Shown: positions 44,500 to 56,401 of the stretch, piece after piece
Layout of the letters: each line of letters begins with the position of its first letter
Position numbering within the stretch: the first letter of the stretch is position 1
Assembly: GCA_022419385.1 (NCBI GenBank)
Contig: JAJUBI010000003.1
Coordinates: 3,472,001 to 3,536,000 of the forward strand
Reading direction: 5' to 3'
Length of the DNA: 64,000 nt
Source of the DNA: Paraconiothyrium sp. Pb-2020
Lineage: Eukaryota > Ascomycota > Dothideomycetes > Pleosporales > Didymosphaeriaceae
Notes under the pieces: model-generated
Database searches by the model: none
What the model was told of the DNA's origin: nothing
Seen by the model: only the letters and a program-made list of their open reading frames with translations
Made by a program: the position numbers and the translations under genes

Positions 44500-45405
44500 A
44501 TGGCGGATAATGCCTGCGCTACCTGCAACAAGGTGAATGCCAATGGTTCGACAATGATATACACGCTGAACTGACTCTTATTCTACGGACCTCCGGTGAG
44601 GCTCCTAATTTGAAGCGATGTGCGAAATGTCAAGTGACTTGGTACTGCGGTCGCGAGTGCCAGAAGGTATGCATACAAAGCTGAATGAAGCTTCATTCAC
44701 TATACTGCGGGCATGTTGTGATATGTGCAACGAGGACTGCATTCGCGCTGATGCATTCACACCAGGCCGACTGGAAATCTCACAAAAAAATCTGCTCCCA
44801 ACAAGCTAGCAGTTCTGCCTCTGAACCAAACATCGAACACGCCCAAACCTATAAGCAGAAGCGCGGCAGGAATCTCGAGAAATACATACCACATCCATTC
44901 CATCGTATCGACAGTGGGGACTACTTGGACGATCGCACAGAGAAAGATGTCTTCAAGCTGCTCATCGACGCCTTCCGCATGCGGCTGGCCGATGCATACA
45001 AGCTGGAGGGTAGGAGCACTCCAGACACTGTGTACACCGGTGCAGCGTCGAGTATAGTCCCCTTCCGGCATTTTCTCCTTCGCGTGGAGGATAAGCCAGG
45101 GTACATGCCGTCTTGGTGGAATTCGAAGAAGAGAAAGGAGTGCGAAGAGTTTGGAGAGCATGGCGGAGACTTCAGCAACCTCAAGAAGAAGGTGACGAAG
45201 GAGGATGTGATGGACCATTATCAAGACGAAAAGGTAGGTTTCCCGGCGATTTTGTGATGAGACCGGTCGCTAGCACACATGTGCGTGGTAGATGCCGATG
45301 CAACTCCGCATGTTCGCTGAGGAGGCACTAGGCGAGCCTGCGCCAGGTACTATGCCGGGTGCAGGTGCGGGTATGAGGGCGATGATGATGATGATGGAGG
45401 CGTAA
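44500..45405 (+). CDS. MYND zinc-finger protein
   Basis: Four exons, 44500-44532, 44601-44666, 44766-45233 and 45292-45405, encode 226 residues. The MYND finger is assembled only after splicing exons 1-3: CATCNK, then APNLKRCAKCQVTWYCGREC, then QKADWKSHKKIC. This gives the complete CxxC...CxxC...CxxxC...HxxxC ligand set. MYND fingers bind two zinc ions and mediate protein-protein contacts, often with proline-rich partners. The rest of the protein (HPFHRIDSGDYLDDRTEKDV, FKLLIDAFRMRLADAYKLEG, KPGYMPSWWNSKKRKECEEF) matches the fungal MYND-only type and has no SET domain. The C-terminus is Gly/Met-rich, with five consecutive Met codons. Intron 1 ends in an unusual GTGAG acceptor, the only AG in frame. 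Function is not known. Confidence 0.88.
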
Positions 45406-48400
45406 GGCAACGGTCTCCCCTTCAGTATCGAGAACACTAGTGAGCGGCGAAGAGGTTGAGAATTCCTTGAGAGACTTTACTTGAGATGAGACTCCAACAG
45501 TATTGCATGTATGCAATACGTCTAGATTGACCTTGGTCCCGACAAGATATGTCGTCGTTGAAGTCTAGCATATCTTCCATGCCCGTCTCTGCCTTAGTCT
45601 GAACGTGGGGAAAGTTGACCTCGGCTTCGTCCAAGATACCAATACATCCTCTCAGACTGCATCAATGCAGCGCAATGGTACAATTGCGGTATAGTTACAC
45701 AAACATGTTTACCGCACTCTAGAATTTCCCACAGTGTCTTCTATTAAGGGTTGTGGGGCGGCTACTTGAGTAGATTTCCTGTCAAGTGGGTTAAGGCATC
45801 TTGCATAGTAGCAACATATATAAGCTAGAAGTCGGGTAGTGCAATACACCAGGGCACATCTTCCAGGATCTCTCTTCCCTCTCAAGGCTAAGATGGGTAG
45901 TGTAACCTCTATCCAACATCTTGAGACACCTCCTATGTACAGACTTTCCAATTATGGGCTACAAGGTTCTCAAGCTTTTATGCAATCCTTCTCGGGATCG
46001 GTCACGTCAACATATAGAAATATACCGAGGCATACAGCTTTCGTTACGTTTGGATCCAAATTGTCTTCCTGCCTATGTGTCTTACTAGAGAACTCTAGGA
46101 TATGACTCTTCAGTGCTGAGATCTGTATGTGGCGTAAGTGAACCTCGGCTCCTGCGACGATGCCCATACTATCCTTTGGACCGCGGCACGGTCAGAGCTG
46201 CCGCGGAGGATTCATAGATAATAGTACCTACTACACCCTCAGCAGATCTCGGAATGTTCCGGATGACCAGAAGCTGAGCCCCCAATTGCCACACCCTTTT
46301 GTGAGAGTGTAATGTAGAGGTTCGCCCCGTAGTGGGGAACGCAGGCCAGAAGAGCCTGATGACAGTCATTGACAACGAGTGACCTCAAAACCAGAACCTT
46401 TTCCCTTAAGGCTAAGTGCGAGTGCAATATCGATGTATGGGAACGTGGCCTGTCTTGCAGTGTAGTATTTTGTATAATCCTCCGAAGCCATGTTCCCCAT
46501 CAGCTAGCTTATGGTTCTTGAAGCTTCCACATTGCTAGCCACACTGTCCTTTGCATTTGAAGTCAAGTTAGTGGGTCCTCAGAAGGAAGCACAGTGCATT
46601 GGAGCCAGGTACGAAGTAGAACCAGGAACCAAGATTAGGATGCACACGTGAAACAACTAGTGATGTCGCAAGACAAATAAATAAGAAGGGTGGAAAGAGA
46701 AATCGACATTATAGTCGCGGAAGTAAAACGGTCCAGATAGGTGACAACAGGCCTACCGGATCCAAGGACCAGATACAAGAATCCAAAGTGGAAAGCTTTC
46801 ATGCCACCGGTGCGATCAATCAGTCAGCCTTAGCATCGAACGATCAACCTGTTGACATTTTGAACCTGGGCCCCATATTCAAAAGTATCGCATATGCTTG
46901 ATCAATGTGCGCAGTGAGCCAGATCACGCCAGATCATGGGACACGGTGGCTTGTATCCATGGATAACGACGTAGCAGCTGTCGTGAATTTCTCGATTGGT
47001 AAATCGCCCAGCTAGATGTGCATGTACATCTAGAACATGCGAACGCCAGCCTCGGTCCAAGTTTCGAGAGCCGGCGGTTCGTTCGGGGACAGAGACAGGG
47101 GACTAGCGATGCGTATATGCATGCAATCATTGGCGAGGTGATACGAGAGAGCCAAGACCAGCCACTTCGATAATCTCCCGCGTGCTCGTGCACAATTTGT
47201 GATGTGTGGCGTCAGCTTCTAACAAGGGTGCGTGAGACGTAGCCTGTGGAGGCAGTCCCAAGGCGACGCTCTGTCAGTTGGACAGACGGTAAAGGCAACG
47301 TAGAGTCCGTTGCCTGTGCTGAGCTGAGGGATCGCTGAATAAATGAGACTGGAGCCACTTGGCGCTTTCAGCCTGTTCTGCAGGAGCTGCACGGCCGCTC
47401 CGAGATTCCTTTGGAGTGTCACTGTTGTTAAGCCAACCGTCGTGACCGTCGAAAGTGGGTTCTGGTATGAGCCGCTATACTCGATACAAGTATAATCAGA
47501 GTTGGTATTGTGCGAGCTTGTGGGCGAAGGCGCAGCATACCAGATGGACGGTCCAACTACAACAAGGCGACTCGGCATATAGAACGGGCCTCGGTTGGAT
47601 GAATGGCTCATAGTGGTTTCGCGCACTACAGGCGAGCCTCCATCAGGTCAATACGATAGTATGGTCAAGCTCTCGTCTGATGCTTGGCAAGTGGATGGTG
47701 GATGGTGCATCACCCGATGCCCAAAGCACTCGGACCATGCTGTCTCCGCAAAGCCTGGAGTAGGCGTACGAGTTAGTACCGGCAATGTGTCCAACTCGGG
47801 GCAGGCCTGAAACGGAACGTGGAGACGGCAGGCAATGCCCAGATGCCCAGCGTTTTCCTCCGTACCCCGCGAAATCCAGCGGAGCTGCGATGCTGCGAAC
47901 TCGTGGCACCGTGGCTCGAACGAAAGCCGGACGCGAAGCAGCACAAAACGTGAGGGTCCGCGGCTGCGTCTTCGTCTCTTTGTCGCGCCAGCCAAGAAGT
48001 CTCGCCCGGAGAGGATGACCAAGAGATGTGGGAGATGAAGGCATATTCGCCATGATTCGTCCGCGAGGCGTTAGTGGCGCTCCACAAGTCCACAGCTGTT
48101 GTTCTTTTGTTGCGGGGGTGGACACGCGCCAAGCCAACCCCCGTCCTTCGTCCCCAGATTTGCTTCCCGTTCCGCCGCTATCCTCCTTCTCCAGCGCTCC
48201 TGTTGGCTGCACAGGATGAAGGCCCTCAGACTGGCTGTGGCGATGGCCCAGTGTCGCTGTCATTCCGCTGCCACTGCCTCGGTATGTTTCCAACATCGAG
48301 AGTCCCGGTCGATGCATGCGCCTTGGCAGCATTCACCGCTGGCGTGCAGGTGCCACCTGCCAGAATGAGCCGTCCAGGGACATATAGATCGCATGCTCCT

Positions 48401-48481
48401 GGTCGCTGGATCCGATCTGCGTGCTTCTTCCTCTCACCAACATTCCCACGTGCCTGTTCTCTTCCCTAATCGTCCCTCATC
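45406..48481. other. Gene-poor interval, about 3.1 kb
   Basis: No gene is recognised. Two kinds of sequence are seen: an apparently AT-richer part up to about 47.2 kb and a GC-rich part from 47.6 kb that leads into the MFS transporter and has open frames on both strands. A minus-strand frame of 130 codons (47219-47611) has reasonable codon use but no signal, domain or splice context. No transposon termini or reverse-transcriptase/transposase motifs were found. Confidence 0.4.
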
Positions 48482-50185
48482 ATGGCTCACCCAGCCGTGG
48501 ACAGAGACCCTGCCGTTGAGAAGGACCCGACAACACTGCTGGAGGACGTGGAGCACACTCCGACAAAGACGTCCTACGATGTTGACTACGAGTCCGAATT
48601 CTCCGAGACAGAGCAGAGGAAAATTATCCATCGCATCGACCGGCGTCTTGTCGTGACTGTGGGGGTCCTCTATTGCATTAGTCTTATGGATCGTACCAAC
48701 TTGTCGGCAGCTGCAGTTGCTGGGTAGGCGCTTGCTTACTTCCCATAACACGATTATAGCAGCTGACAAGATATCAGCATGAACGTTGAGCTCTTACTCA
48801 CGCGTCCCTTCCCAGCTGGGAGCACAGTCTCGCGGTACTCCGTCGTAACTCTGGTCTTCTTTACCACGTACATAGTCTTCCAGCCGCCTTCGACTGTGCT
48901 CATTCGCAAACTTGGCCCGCGCCTTCATCTCTCCGTCATCACCACTGCATGGGGCGCAGTCATGATCGGTATGGGTTTCGTCAAGGACTGGGAGTCTCTG
49001 GCTGGTTTGCGAGTAATTCTCGGCATCTTAGAGGCAGGATTCTTCCCATCTTGCGTATATCTTCTTTCGACTTGGTATACACGTTACGATATTGGCAAGC
49101 GGTATTCAGTCTTCTACATGCTTGGAAGTCTAGCATCAGCATGCGCTGGTATTCTCGCCTACGGTCTTATGCAATTAGGCGGCAAGAACACCTCTTGCAG
49201 AGCGCCTCCATGCAAAGGTCACGGCGGGTTGACCGGCTGGCGGTGGATCTTCGTCATTGAAGGGGCATTGACCTGCGCTCTGGGTATCGGCGCATACTTC
49301 GCCCTCGTTGACTTCCCCGACAGGGCTCACAAGAGCTGGAAGTTTTTGACGCAGCGCGAGGCCAACTTCATCATCGCGCGAGTCGATCGAGACCGTGGAG
49401 ATGCGAAGCCTCAGCCCTTTGCCGCTAGCAAGTTCTTCCGCGCGGCGCTGGACTTCAAGATCTGGGGCTACGCTATGGTAAGTACATGTCCGAATTATGC
49501 AGTGACCATACTGACCCTGGCCCAGATTTTCTTGAACACCACCACCGTGACCTACGCGCTGGCATACTTCCTACCCATCATTCTGAATGAGAAGATGAAG
49601 TTTTCAGTCGGAGCCTCGCAATGCCTCGTGGCCCCTCCCTACGCCCTCGCCGCCATCGTCATGTACGCCACTGGCTGGGCAGGCGATCGCTACAGAATGC
49701 GCGGCTCCATCATCATCTTCAACATGGTCTTATGCTTAATCGGCCTACCTATCATGGGCTTCCACAAGAAAGCCTCCGTCCAGTATTTCGGTGTTTTCCT
49801 CACCACTGCGGGCGCGAACAGTAATATTCCAGCTGCCATGTCGTACCAGGCGAACAACATCCGTGGGCAGTGGAAGCGTGCGTTTTGCTCAGCAACCCTA
49901 GTCGGCTTCGGAGGTATTGGTGGTATCGCTGGAGGTCTTGTCTTTCGGACACAGGATGCGCCTAATTACAGACCAGGCATCTATGCGTGCATTACGTGCT
50001 GCTTGTTGTCGATCCTCATTGTTGGGCTCTTGACATTGCAATTTAGGCGCGCGAATGCGAAAGCAGACCGGGGCGAAGTTGAGCTCGAGTATAATGATGT
50101 AAGTTCTATGTTTCTTCGAGATACGCTCAATCGCTGACACCTTTTGCAGGAGGACGACCAGCCTGGGTTCCGGTACACTATCTAG
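48482..50185 (+). CDS. MFS transporter, Dal5/allantoate permease (anion:cation symporter) type
   Basis: Four exons, 48482-48723, 48778-49477, 49526-50098 and 50150-50185, encode 516 residues. The N-terminal cytosolic part is acidic and ends with EQRKIIHRIDRRLVVTVGVLYCISLMDRTN, the family's entry into TM1. Further family marks are IVFQPPSTVLIRKLGPR, GLRVILGILEAGFFPSCVYL, STWYTRYDIGKR, GWRWIFVIEGALT and FFRAALDFKIWGYAM. After the second intron come TTTVTYALAYFLPIIL and SNIPAAMSYQANNIRGQWKR. These plasma-membrane carriers take up organic anions such as allantoate, nicotinate or pantothenate; the substrate cannot be read from sequence. The second intron is 48 nt with no stop in frame, so retention would insert 16 residues. 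The region between MNVELLLT and SRYSVV is longer than usual, so the exon 2 start deserves checking. Confidence 0.92.
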
Positions 50186-51974
50186 GCCGATTGCCTATGG
50201 TCTGTTGGAGGGAGCCTGCTGTACCTCGGCTCCAGGGTGACGGTATGAGGCTTGGTTTGCAGAGCATATCATGGACTTGTTAACGCAGCGTACTTCGCAA
50301 TCTCCCTGAACGGCCGCCACCTACTTGGGCGCTCCTCCAAGATCAGCCGGTGGCGTTCGCTTTATGTAGATTTTGGAACTCGGCATCAGAGCCTATGAAT
50401 GAACATTACGACATCAAGATTACTGATTGCGTGCACGCATATGCTTCGTGAAACAGGATGTAACCGAGGTGCAAAAGCTACAGAAGATTTGGATCAGTAA
50501 TCCATTTGGGCGCTCCCCGTGTATCACCATCCTACAAAATAACGATTGGCTGTGATTCTTGCTCGTGCCGCTGGAATATATGCATAAAGACAGATTCAGA
50601 TTGTGCGCACGATGGGCCAAACTCAGCGCAGATCTTGTGGAGCACTTTTAGTATGCATATTTGGGGTTCTATTCCATTCCCGTCTTCCTAATCTTGAAGC
50701 CATCATGAATGTCGAGTTGGTCGGACAGTGAATGGCAGTGCTATGCGCGCTGCGTGCTACCAAGTGCGGTAGAGCTTGGCTATCAGTGCTGTATACAGGA
50801 GTAGTTAAGTAAGTGGAGTACTACCAGGCTTCGACATGATATCGTAAAATGCATTGGCTTCCAGGGAGCCCGCATAGACCCACGACTAATTATCGTCTGA
50901 GGCTCCAATCATAGGTTGACTCAGGTGCGCCTCGTGGTCGTGTAGATTTTAACTGAGCGTGTGATAACTTAACGTGTATTTACGAGCAGATTAGTGACAT
51001 AAGTTGTACGTCGGACATACTATCCTGTGATTGAGTAGCAACAATTCGCGTCATTGTCTTTTTACACGCATGAAATTCAGCGGCATCTTAACGTGCCCTT
51101 CCATAGGTACTTACAGCTGATAGATTCATTTGTTCCAAGAATCGCAAGACTACTAAACAAAGTTAGAAGTGAAACATACCTCATGGACTCTAAGATACCT
51201 CAACCTGATTAAACACATAACAACATGACTGGAGCGACGACTTCAACGTTCCACCACTACAGAGTATGCCCCGCCTCAGTCGGGCCAAATCGACAGATAA
51301 TGCGTAGCTTACTGAAAGTTCTGCGGAGAGCGATTCAGCATGATCACCCCCAGCGTTTGCTGACAGCACACCTACGGCTACGGCTATAACCCTCAGGGTC
51401 AAGCAGGACTGATGCAAGAACCCGAAACAGGGGCTATACGACATAGTACTGGCGAAGGCGGCAAGATTTGGGCTGGAAGCTGAGGATAAAAAGAATGGCT
51501 ATCGGATCGGGAAAGAGAGTGGAGTGCGAAGAGAACGTTGATACAAATCGAAGAAGCCAGAAGAAAACGGAAAAGCAGCGCCTGTGATGTACCTAAAGCA
51601 TGCCACCAGGTGCAACAAGTGCCCAATCGCATTGTACTGTAATGCTGCGAAGGGCTCAGGAGGTGAGTTTGATTGCAGGCATTTATAATAGATCCACATC
51701 ATTCAAGAGGCTCAGTTGGCTTTTGTTGTGTATGACCACAAAGGCAACGAACTTTCCAAAGCAACGTGATAATAGATAATACATCAATGGACGACTTGAG
51801 TACTAGATAAAACGTTGTCTCGTGTGCCATCCTGAACCTCCCGAGCATGGTCTGTGCGCATACTCGCCATGCCGGAAAAATGTGAGATTTGGCAGCCGAA
51901 GCTCCCAACCTCCAACCCTAGGACGCCGACTCTCATTCAACCCCATCGCCAATTTGCGTCCGGAATCCGTCACA
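50186..51974. other. Intergenic, about 1.8 kb
   Basis: No gene, RNA or repeat recognised between the MFS transporter and the ATP synthase subunit g gene. The 50.4-51.2 kb part appears AT-richer. Confidence 0.4.
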
Positions 51975-52879
51975 ATGTCTCTCGCAGCCTCCCGTCAAGT
52001 GCTGCGGCACTCGACTTTCGCCGTCCGCCGCGCCGGCATCCGCAATGCGTCGTCCACGTCCGAAGCAGCTGGCGCCGCGAAGGAGAAGGCTGCTGAGGCA
52101 TCGTCGAAGGCATCGGAGGGTTTGACCCGCGTCACTTCCTCGGCCAGCGCTGCTGCGAGCAAGGTCGGAAGCGCGGCTACCAATGCGGCGAACAAGGTTG
52201 GGGGACGGACTGGAAGGCTCATCGGGAGCGTGCAAGGTTAGTACGCAATTCTTGGGATACCGTGTAGAAGAACGCGGAATGGGGCTGGAGGAGCTTTTGC
52301 GCCTGGCGGAGAGGTTTGGATGGCTTCAATTGCACGGCGTGAAGCTCAAATGGCCTAGTGTGGACGCGCACGAGTGGCACGTTGCAGCCACAGGCCGTCC
52401 GGTGCCGAAAGGACTCCCAATGATGGCAACTGCACATGTTCTCAACGATATGCTGACTCCGGATCCCAATAGCTCTGATCCCGCGTGTCATCTACTACTC
52501 AAGAGTCGGTCTTGAGCTTGGCAAGCTCGTTGCTCACCAGCGAGGCATGGCACCACCGTACGGCATCCCTTAAAACTTGCCATACTCGACCATAAGGTGC
52601 TAATAAGCGAACAGTAACATGGCTACCATTCAGCAGTACCTTCAGCCGGTGACAAACGCGCTCAAGAACCCCACAAGCCTCCTTAACGCCGGTGCGCGCA
52701 CCGCCGAATCCAGCTCCGCACAGCCCGCTAACGTCCTCAACCGTGTACGGGGATTCTCTCAACAACAGTGGATCTCCGCTGGTATCGTCGCTGCTGAGGT
52801 TGTTGGTTTCTTCTCCGTTGGCGAGATGATCGGCCGTTTCAAGCTCGTTGGTTACCGCGCCAAGGAGGCACACCACTAG
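51975..52879 (+). CDS. atp20: Mitochondrial F1Fo-ATP synthase subunit g
   Basis: Three exons, 51975-52236, 52473-52557 and 52615-52879, give 203 residues. The first intron is long (236 nt, donor GTTAGT); the second is 57 nt with a TGCTAATA branch. The protein starts with a mitochondrial-targeting-type leader (MSLAASRQVLRHSTFAVRRA). An Ala/Ser-rich segment follows (KASEGLTRVTSSASAAASKV), then GGRTGRLIGSVQ. Exon 2 supplies ALIPRVIYYSRVGLELGKLV. The last exon has YLQPVTNALKNPTSLLN and the membrane helix AGIVAAEVVGFFSVGEMIGR, which contains the GxxxG-like dimerisation face. Subunit g (Atp20) sits in the inner membrane at the ATP synthase dimer interface and supports cristae curvature. The middle exon is only 85 nt, and the conserved PRVIYYSRVG block it encodes confirms it. 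Confidence 0.94.
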
Positions 52880-53341
52880 ATGCATATATTCACAACACCT
52901 AAAACACCCATGAATTTAAGGGAACCTAGGTTGGATCGCGGGGGTGTGAGGGAGGAATGCAGAAGGAGTAGCTGAATGAAAAGCGACATGGCGACCTGGT
53001 AACGACCAGATACCTGCAACGGATGGATGGAACTTGCGCATGCGGCGCACATGTAATGGCAAACACTGTACCATTATTGCTGCACATACTCTGATTTAGA
53101 TTTCCTTTTCTCCTGTGCAATTAGGCAATGCATTTCCTTATCTTCAAAGAACTGTGGTGCTCGATATGGAGTGTTGTATGCTCTGCTAGCGGCGTTTATT
53201 TTCGCCGAGCCACCGAGCCGCGGGCAACTTTTTGTGCATCTCGAACTTTTGCGACAACACAATATGATCCAACACAATATGCATTCAAAGCGATATTGCC
53301 CGTTTCACGCCCTTTGAGTACCACTGTCATCGACAGTTACC
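52880..53341. other. Intergenic, 460 bp
   Basis: 3' flank of atp20 and promoter of rok1, both on plus. No element recognised. Confidence 0.45.
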
Positions 53342-55591
53342 ATGAACGTCTTCAAACTCCTCTCCCGCTCGTCCAAAGCCGCACAATCTGCGCCCGCGCA
53401 GACGCTTCCCTCTGCTGGCGCAGTCGCGAATCCGCAATTATTTGGCCACGATGAATCAGCCACGGTCTCTTCAGATACAAGAAAAAACAAAAAGCGAAAG
53501 AGAGGAAAGGATGCAGAAGACACGTCTGCGCCGCTGCCGGCTGACCTAGATTTTTTCGGCACGTCGAAGAAGGAAGATGCAGAGCCTACCATACAAGCTA
53601 CAGAGATGAAACAAAAGCGCACCAGCCAGCTCCAAACTGACATCGAAATAAATGGCAAGCAAGAGGAGCTAGAAGTAGAACCATACGACGAGGACGAAAG
53701 CAAGCGCATCCTGCGATCGCATAAGTTGAAGGTCACAGTGCTCGAGGACTTCGCGCTACAGGAGGACGAAGCACAACCCGAGAAGAAGAAAAAGAAGCGG
53801 AAGAAGGAGGAGAAAGTCGTGGAAAAGAAGAAACATGCGAAAAAGCAATTGTTTCCTCAACCTCTGACTTCTTTCGCGCAGTTGCGGACAAGATATGGCA
53901 TTTCGCGAAGGTTGGCAGATAATCTGAGGGAGCAGGCGTACACACTGCCGACCGAGGTTCAGCTTGGTACTTTACCGCTCTTACTGAGGTCAAGGAAGAC
54001 GGAGCAGGAGTGCCAGAAGGGGGATTCGAGTGCAGCGAGCGCATCTGGTGCGGAGTATGGTGGTGATATTGATCTTCTAAGTGTTGCGCCAACTGGAAGT
54101 GGAAAAACAATTGCGTTCCTGATTCCAGTGATCGATGCGCTCTTATCCGAGAAAGCAGCGGAAGGTGACGATGGTCCCCGAGCTATCGTCATAGCACCTA
54201 CACGAGAATTAGCATCGCAGATCGTGAACGAAGCAAGGAAGCTCTCGAAAGGAACCGGGCTGAAGGCGACACTCATGAAGAAAGGGATGGAGGTAGTTGA
54301 GCGGCCGGAAGAAGTAGAAGTCAAAAGCGAGGAAGACGGTCCCAGAAACTCTGAGGAAGAAGACGAGAGCGCATCGAATAGTGGTGACGAGGACAAGGCC
54401 GGGCAACAGAAAAAGCGAAAACGAAGACGAGCAGACAAACTCAAGGCTGCGATACTGGTCACAACCCCAGCAGCTTTGCTCAACGCGCTCAAACAGAACG
54501 ACAGTACTCTTGCCTCCCTCCCGAGCGTCCGCCATCTCGTCCTGGACGAAGCCGACGTGCTGCTCGACCCTCTCTTTCGCGAGCAGACCCTCTCCGTATG
54601 GAACGCCTGCTCGAACCCCCTCCTTCGTGTCGGCCTTTGGTCCGCAACTATGGGCTCTAATATCGAAACCCTCGCCATTTCCACACTGAACACCCGCTGG
54701 ACTTCCCTGTCCTCCACCAACACAACCCTCCCCCCTCGCCGCCCCCTCATCCGTCTTGTCGTAGGCCTCAAGGACACCGCCATCCCAAACATCTCACACC
54801 AACTCATCTACGCCGCCACCGAACAGGGCAAGCTACTCGGCCTCCGCCAACTCCTACATCCCACCGCCCTACCCACCACGAGCTCTGGTCCATCTCTTCG
54901 CCCTCCTTTCCTCGTCTTCACGCAGACAATACCTCGTGCCATCGCTCTCCACTCTGAGCTCCTTTATGATATCCCGCCCGAAGCGGGCGGCAGCTCGCGC
55001 ATCGCAGTTCTCCACGCAGACCTTTCCGGGACACAGCGCGAGAGCATAATGACCAAGTTCCGCCGCGGTGACATTTGGGTCCTGATCACAACCGACCTTC
55101 TCGCGCGCGGCGTCGATTTCCGCGGGCTGAATGGCGTCGTGAACTACGACGTGCCCAACAGCGCAGCCGCGTACGTGCACCGCGTAGGCCGGACCGGACG
55201 AGCTGGACGCGCCGGCGGCGTCGCTGTCACGTTTTACACACAAGAAGACATCCCATATGTCAAGCTTATCGCGAACGTTATCCGTGCGGCGGAGAAGTTG
55301 AGGGGTGTCGCGGAGGAAAATCAGAGTGTGAAGCAGTGGCTGCTAGATGCGCTGCCTACGCCGACAAAAAGGGAGAAGCAGGAACTGAAGAAGAAAGGTG
55401 TGGAGGCGAGGAGGAGTGCGAAGACGGATGATGGGAAGAACAAGGCCCGCATCAGTACGAAAAGCGGGTATGAGCGGCGTGTCGAAAACAGAAAGAGAGG
55501 AGCGAAGATTGGTAGCAAGCAGCGACAGGAACAGGAGCCGCGGAGGAAGGTGGAGGAGGCGAGTGAAAGTGAATTTGAGGGCTTCGAGTAG
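53342..55591 (+). CDS. rok1: DEAD-box RNA helicase ROK1
   Basis: Intronless gene of 749 residues. Rok1 is a nucleolar ATP-dependent RNA helicase needed for early 18S rRNA processing and release of snR30-type snoRNA from pre-ribosomes. The N-terminus is charged and carries the family mark DLDFFGTSK, followed by a Lys-rich nuclear signal (KKKKKRKKEEK). Helicase motifs in order: Q motif (YTLPTEVQ, about 200), Walker A APTGSGKT (249-256), Ia PTRELASQ, DEAD (402-405), SAT (434-436), TTDLLARGVDF (583-593) and HRVGRTGR (613-620). All key residues are present. Between motifs Ia and II there is an acidic-then-basic insert (about residues 320-368, SEEEDESASNSGDEDKAGQQ followed by a Lys/Arg run) that is longer than in yeast Rok1. 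The C-terminus is a basic tail. Confidence 0.95.
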   Translation: MNVFKLLSRSSKAAQSAPAQTLPSAGAVANPQLFGHDESATVSSDTRKNKKRKRGKDAEDTSAPLPADLDFFGTSKKEDAEPTIQATEMKQKRTSQLQTDIEINGKQEELEVEPYDEDESKRILRSHKLKVTVLEDFALQEDEAQPEKKKKKRKKEEKVVEKKKHAKKQLFPQPLTSFAQLRTRYGISRRLADNLREQAYTLPTEVQLGTLPLLLRSRKTEQECQKGDSSAASASGAEYGGDIDLLSVAPTGSGKTIAFLIPVIDALLSEKAAEGDDGPRAIVIAPTRELASQIVNEARKLSKGTGLKATLMKKGMEVVERPEEVEVKSEEDGPRNSEEEDESASNSGDEDKAGQQKKRKRRRADKLKAAILVTTPAALLNALKQNDSTLASLPSVRHLVLDEADVLLDPLFREQTLSVWNACSNPLLRVGLWSATMGSNIETLAISTLNTRWTSLSSTNTTLPPRRPLIRLVVGLKDTAIPNISHQLIYAATEQGKLLGLRQLLHPTALPTTSSGPSLRPPFLVFTQTIPRAIALHSELLYDIPPEAGGSSRIAVLHADLSGTQRESIMTKFRRGDIWVLITTDLLARGVDFRGLNGVVNYDVPNSAAAYVHRVGRTGRAGRAGGVAVTFYTQEDIPYVKLIANVIRAAEKLRGVAEENQSVKQWLLDALPTPTKREKQELKKKGVEARRSAKTDDGKNKARISTKSGYERRVENRKRGAKIGSKQRQEQEPRRKVEEASESEFEGFE

Positions 55592-56401
55592 GACTTCGAA
55601 AATCAAAACGATGGGATGAGATAGATACAGTCTATCTGTGTAATGTGAATATGTTGCATTGCCCACCGTAGTCGCGCTGGGGCTACGCGTCTAACTTTGT
55701 CAACCTATTTGCTTCCTTTGCAAGTGGCCTAATGCTATCATGAAGAACCTTCGGCTACCCTCATCCATCCCTCCACGTATTTGCTGAAGGAAATTCAATC
55801 GTGCCCCTGAGCGTGTTGCTATAAGCTGACTCCAGGTTCGAGGTTTACGAGTTAGTGGAGCTGTCTACCTAAATCATTGTTAAGACAATACAAGGCGACA
55901 GAAGTCCTGCAATCGGAGAGTGAGCGCAAGCAGGGTATAATTCTATTTGATCTGTTAGCATGTTGGATGGGTGAAGAGAGAGTAGACAGAGTGAGACGTT
56001 GCCATTGGTCGACGGGTTGAGTGATCGAGATCAAACACACGGATTAGACCGGTTGGTTGATCGCGTTAGGTGAATGGGAGTATGTAATGCAGGAAGGGTG
56101 GACATAGAGCATTCTGGAATAGGTGCAGTAGAAGCAAATCATGTCAAGATAGATCGAGTAGAGCGTAATGGGTTTGAACAGAATAAAGCAATGCGCATTT
56201 TCGACCATCGTGTCCTTTTCACCCCCGGTGTAGAGGGGTCTAAGGACCGCAATGGTCGCAAAGTCATGACTGGCTGGAAGCTGCATAACCCTATGCGCTA
56301 AAACAGGCCATTCAATAGGAAACATATGCGTATACTTGTTGGTATAGTTCAAACTGATATATTGAGATATTTACATGTATTCCTTCCCCTTCCCTTCCCA
56401 C
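55592..56401. other. Convergent 3' interval, 810 bp
   Basis: Lies between the rok1 stop and the stop of the rhamnose-type dehydrogenase. Apparently AT-rich, gene-free, with both polyadenylation regions. Confidence 0.45.

Noticed and set aside
47643..48332. 229-codon minus-strand frame upstream of the MFS transporter
   Set aside because: GC-rich promoter region with competing frames on the plus strand and no homology signal.
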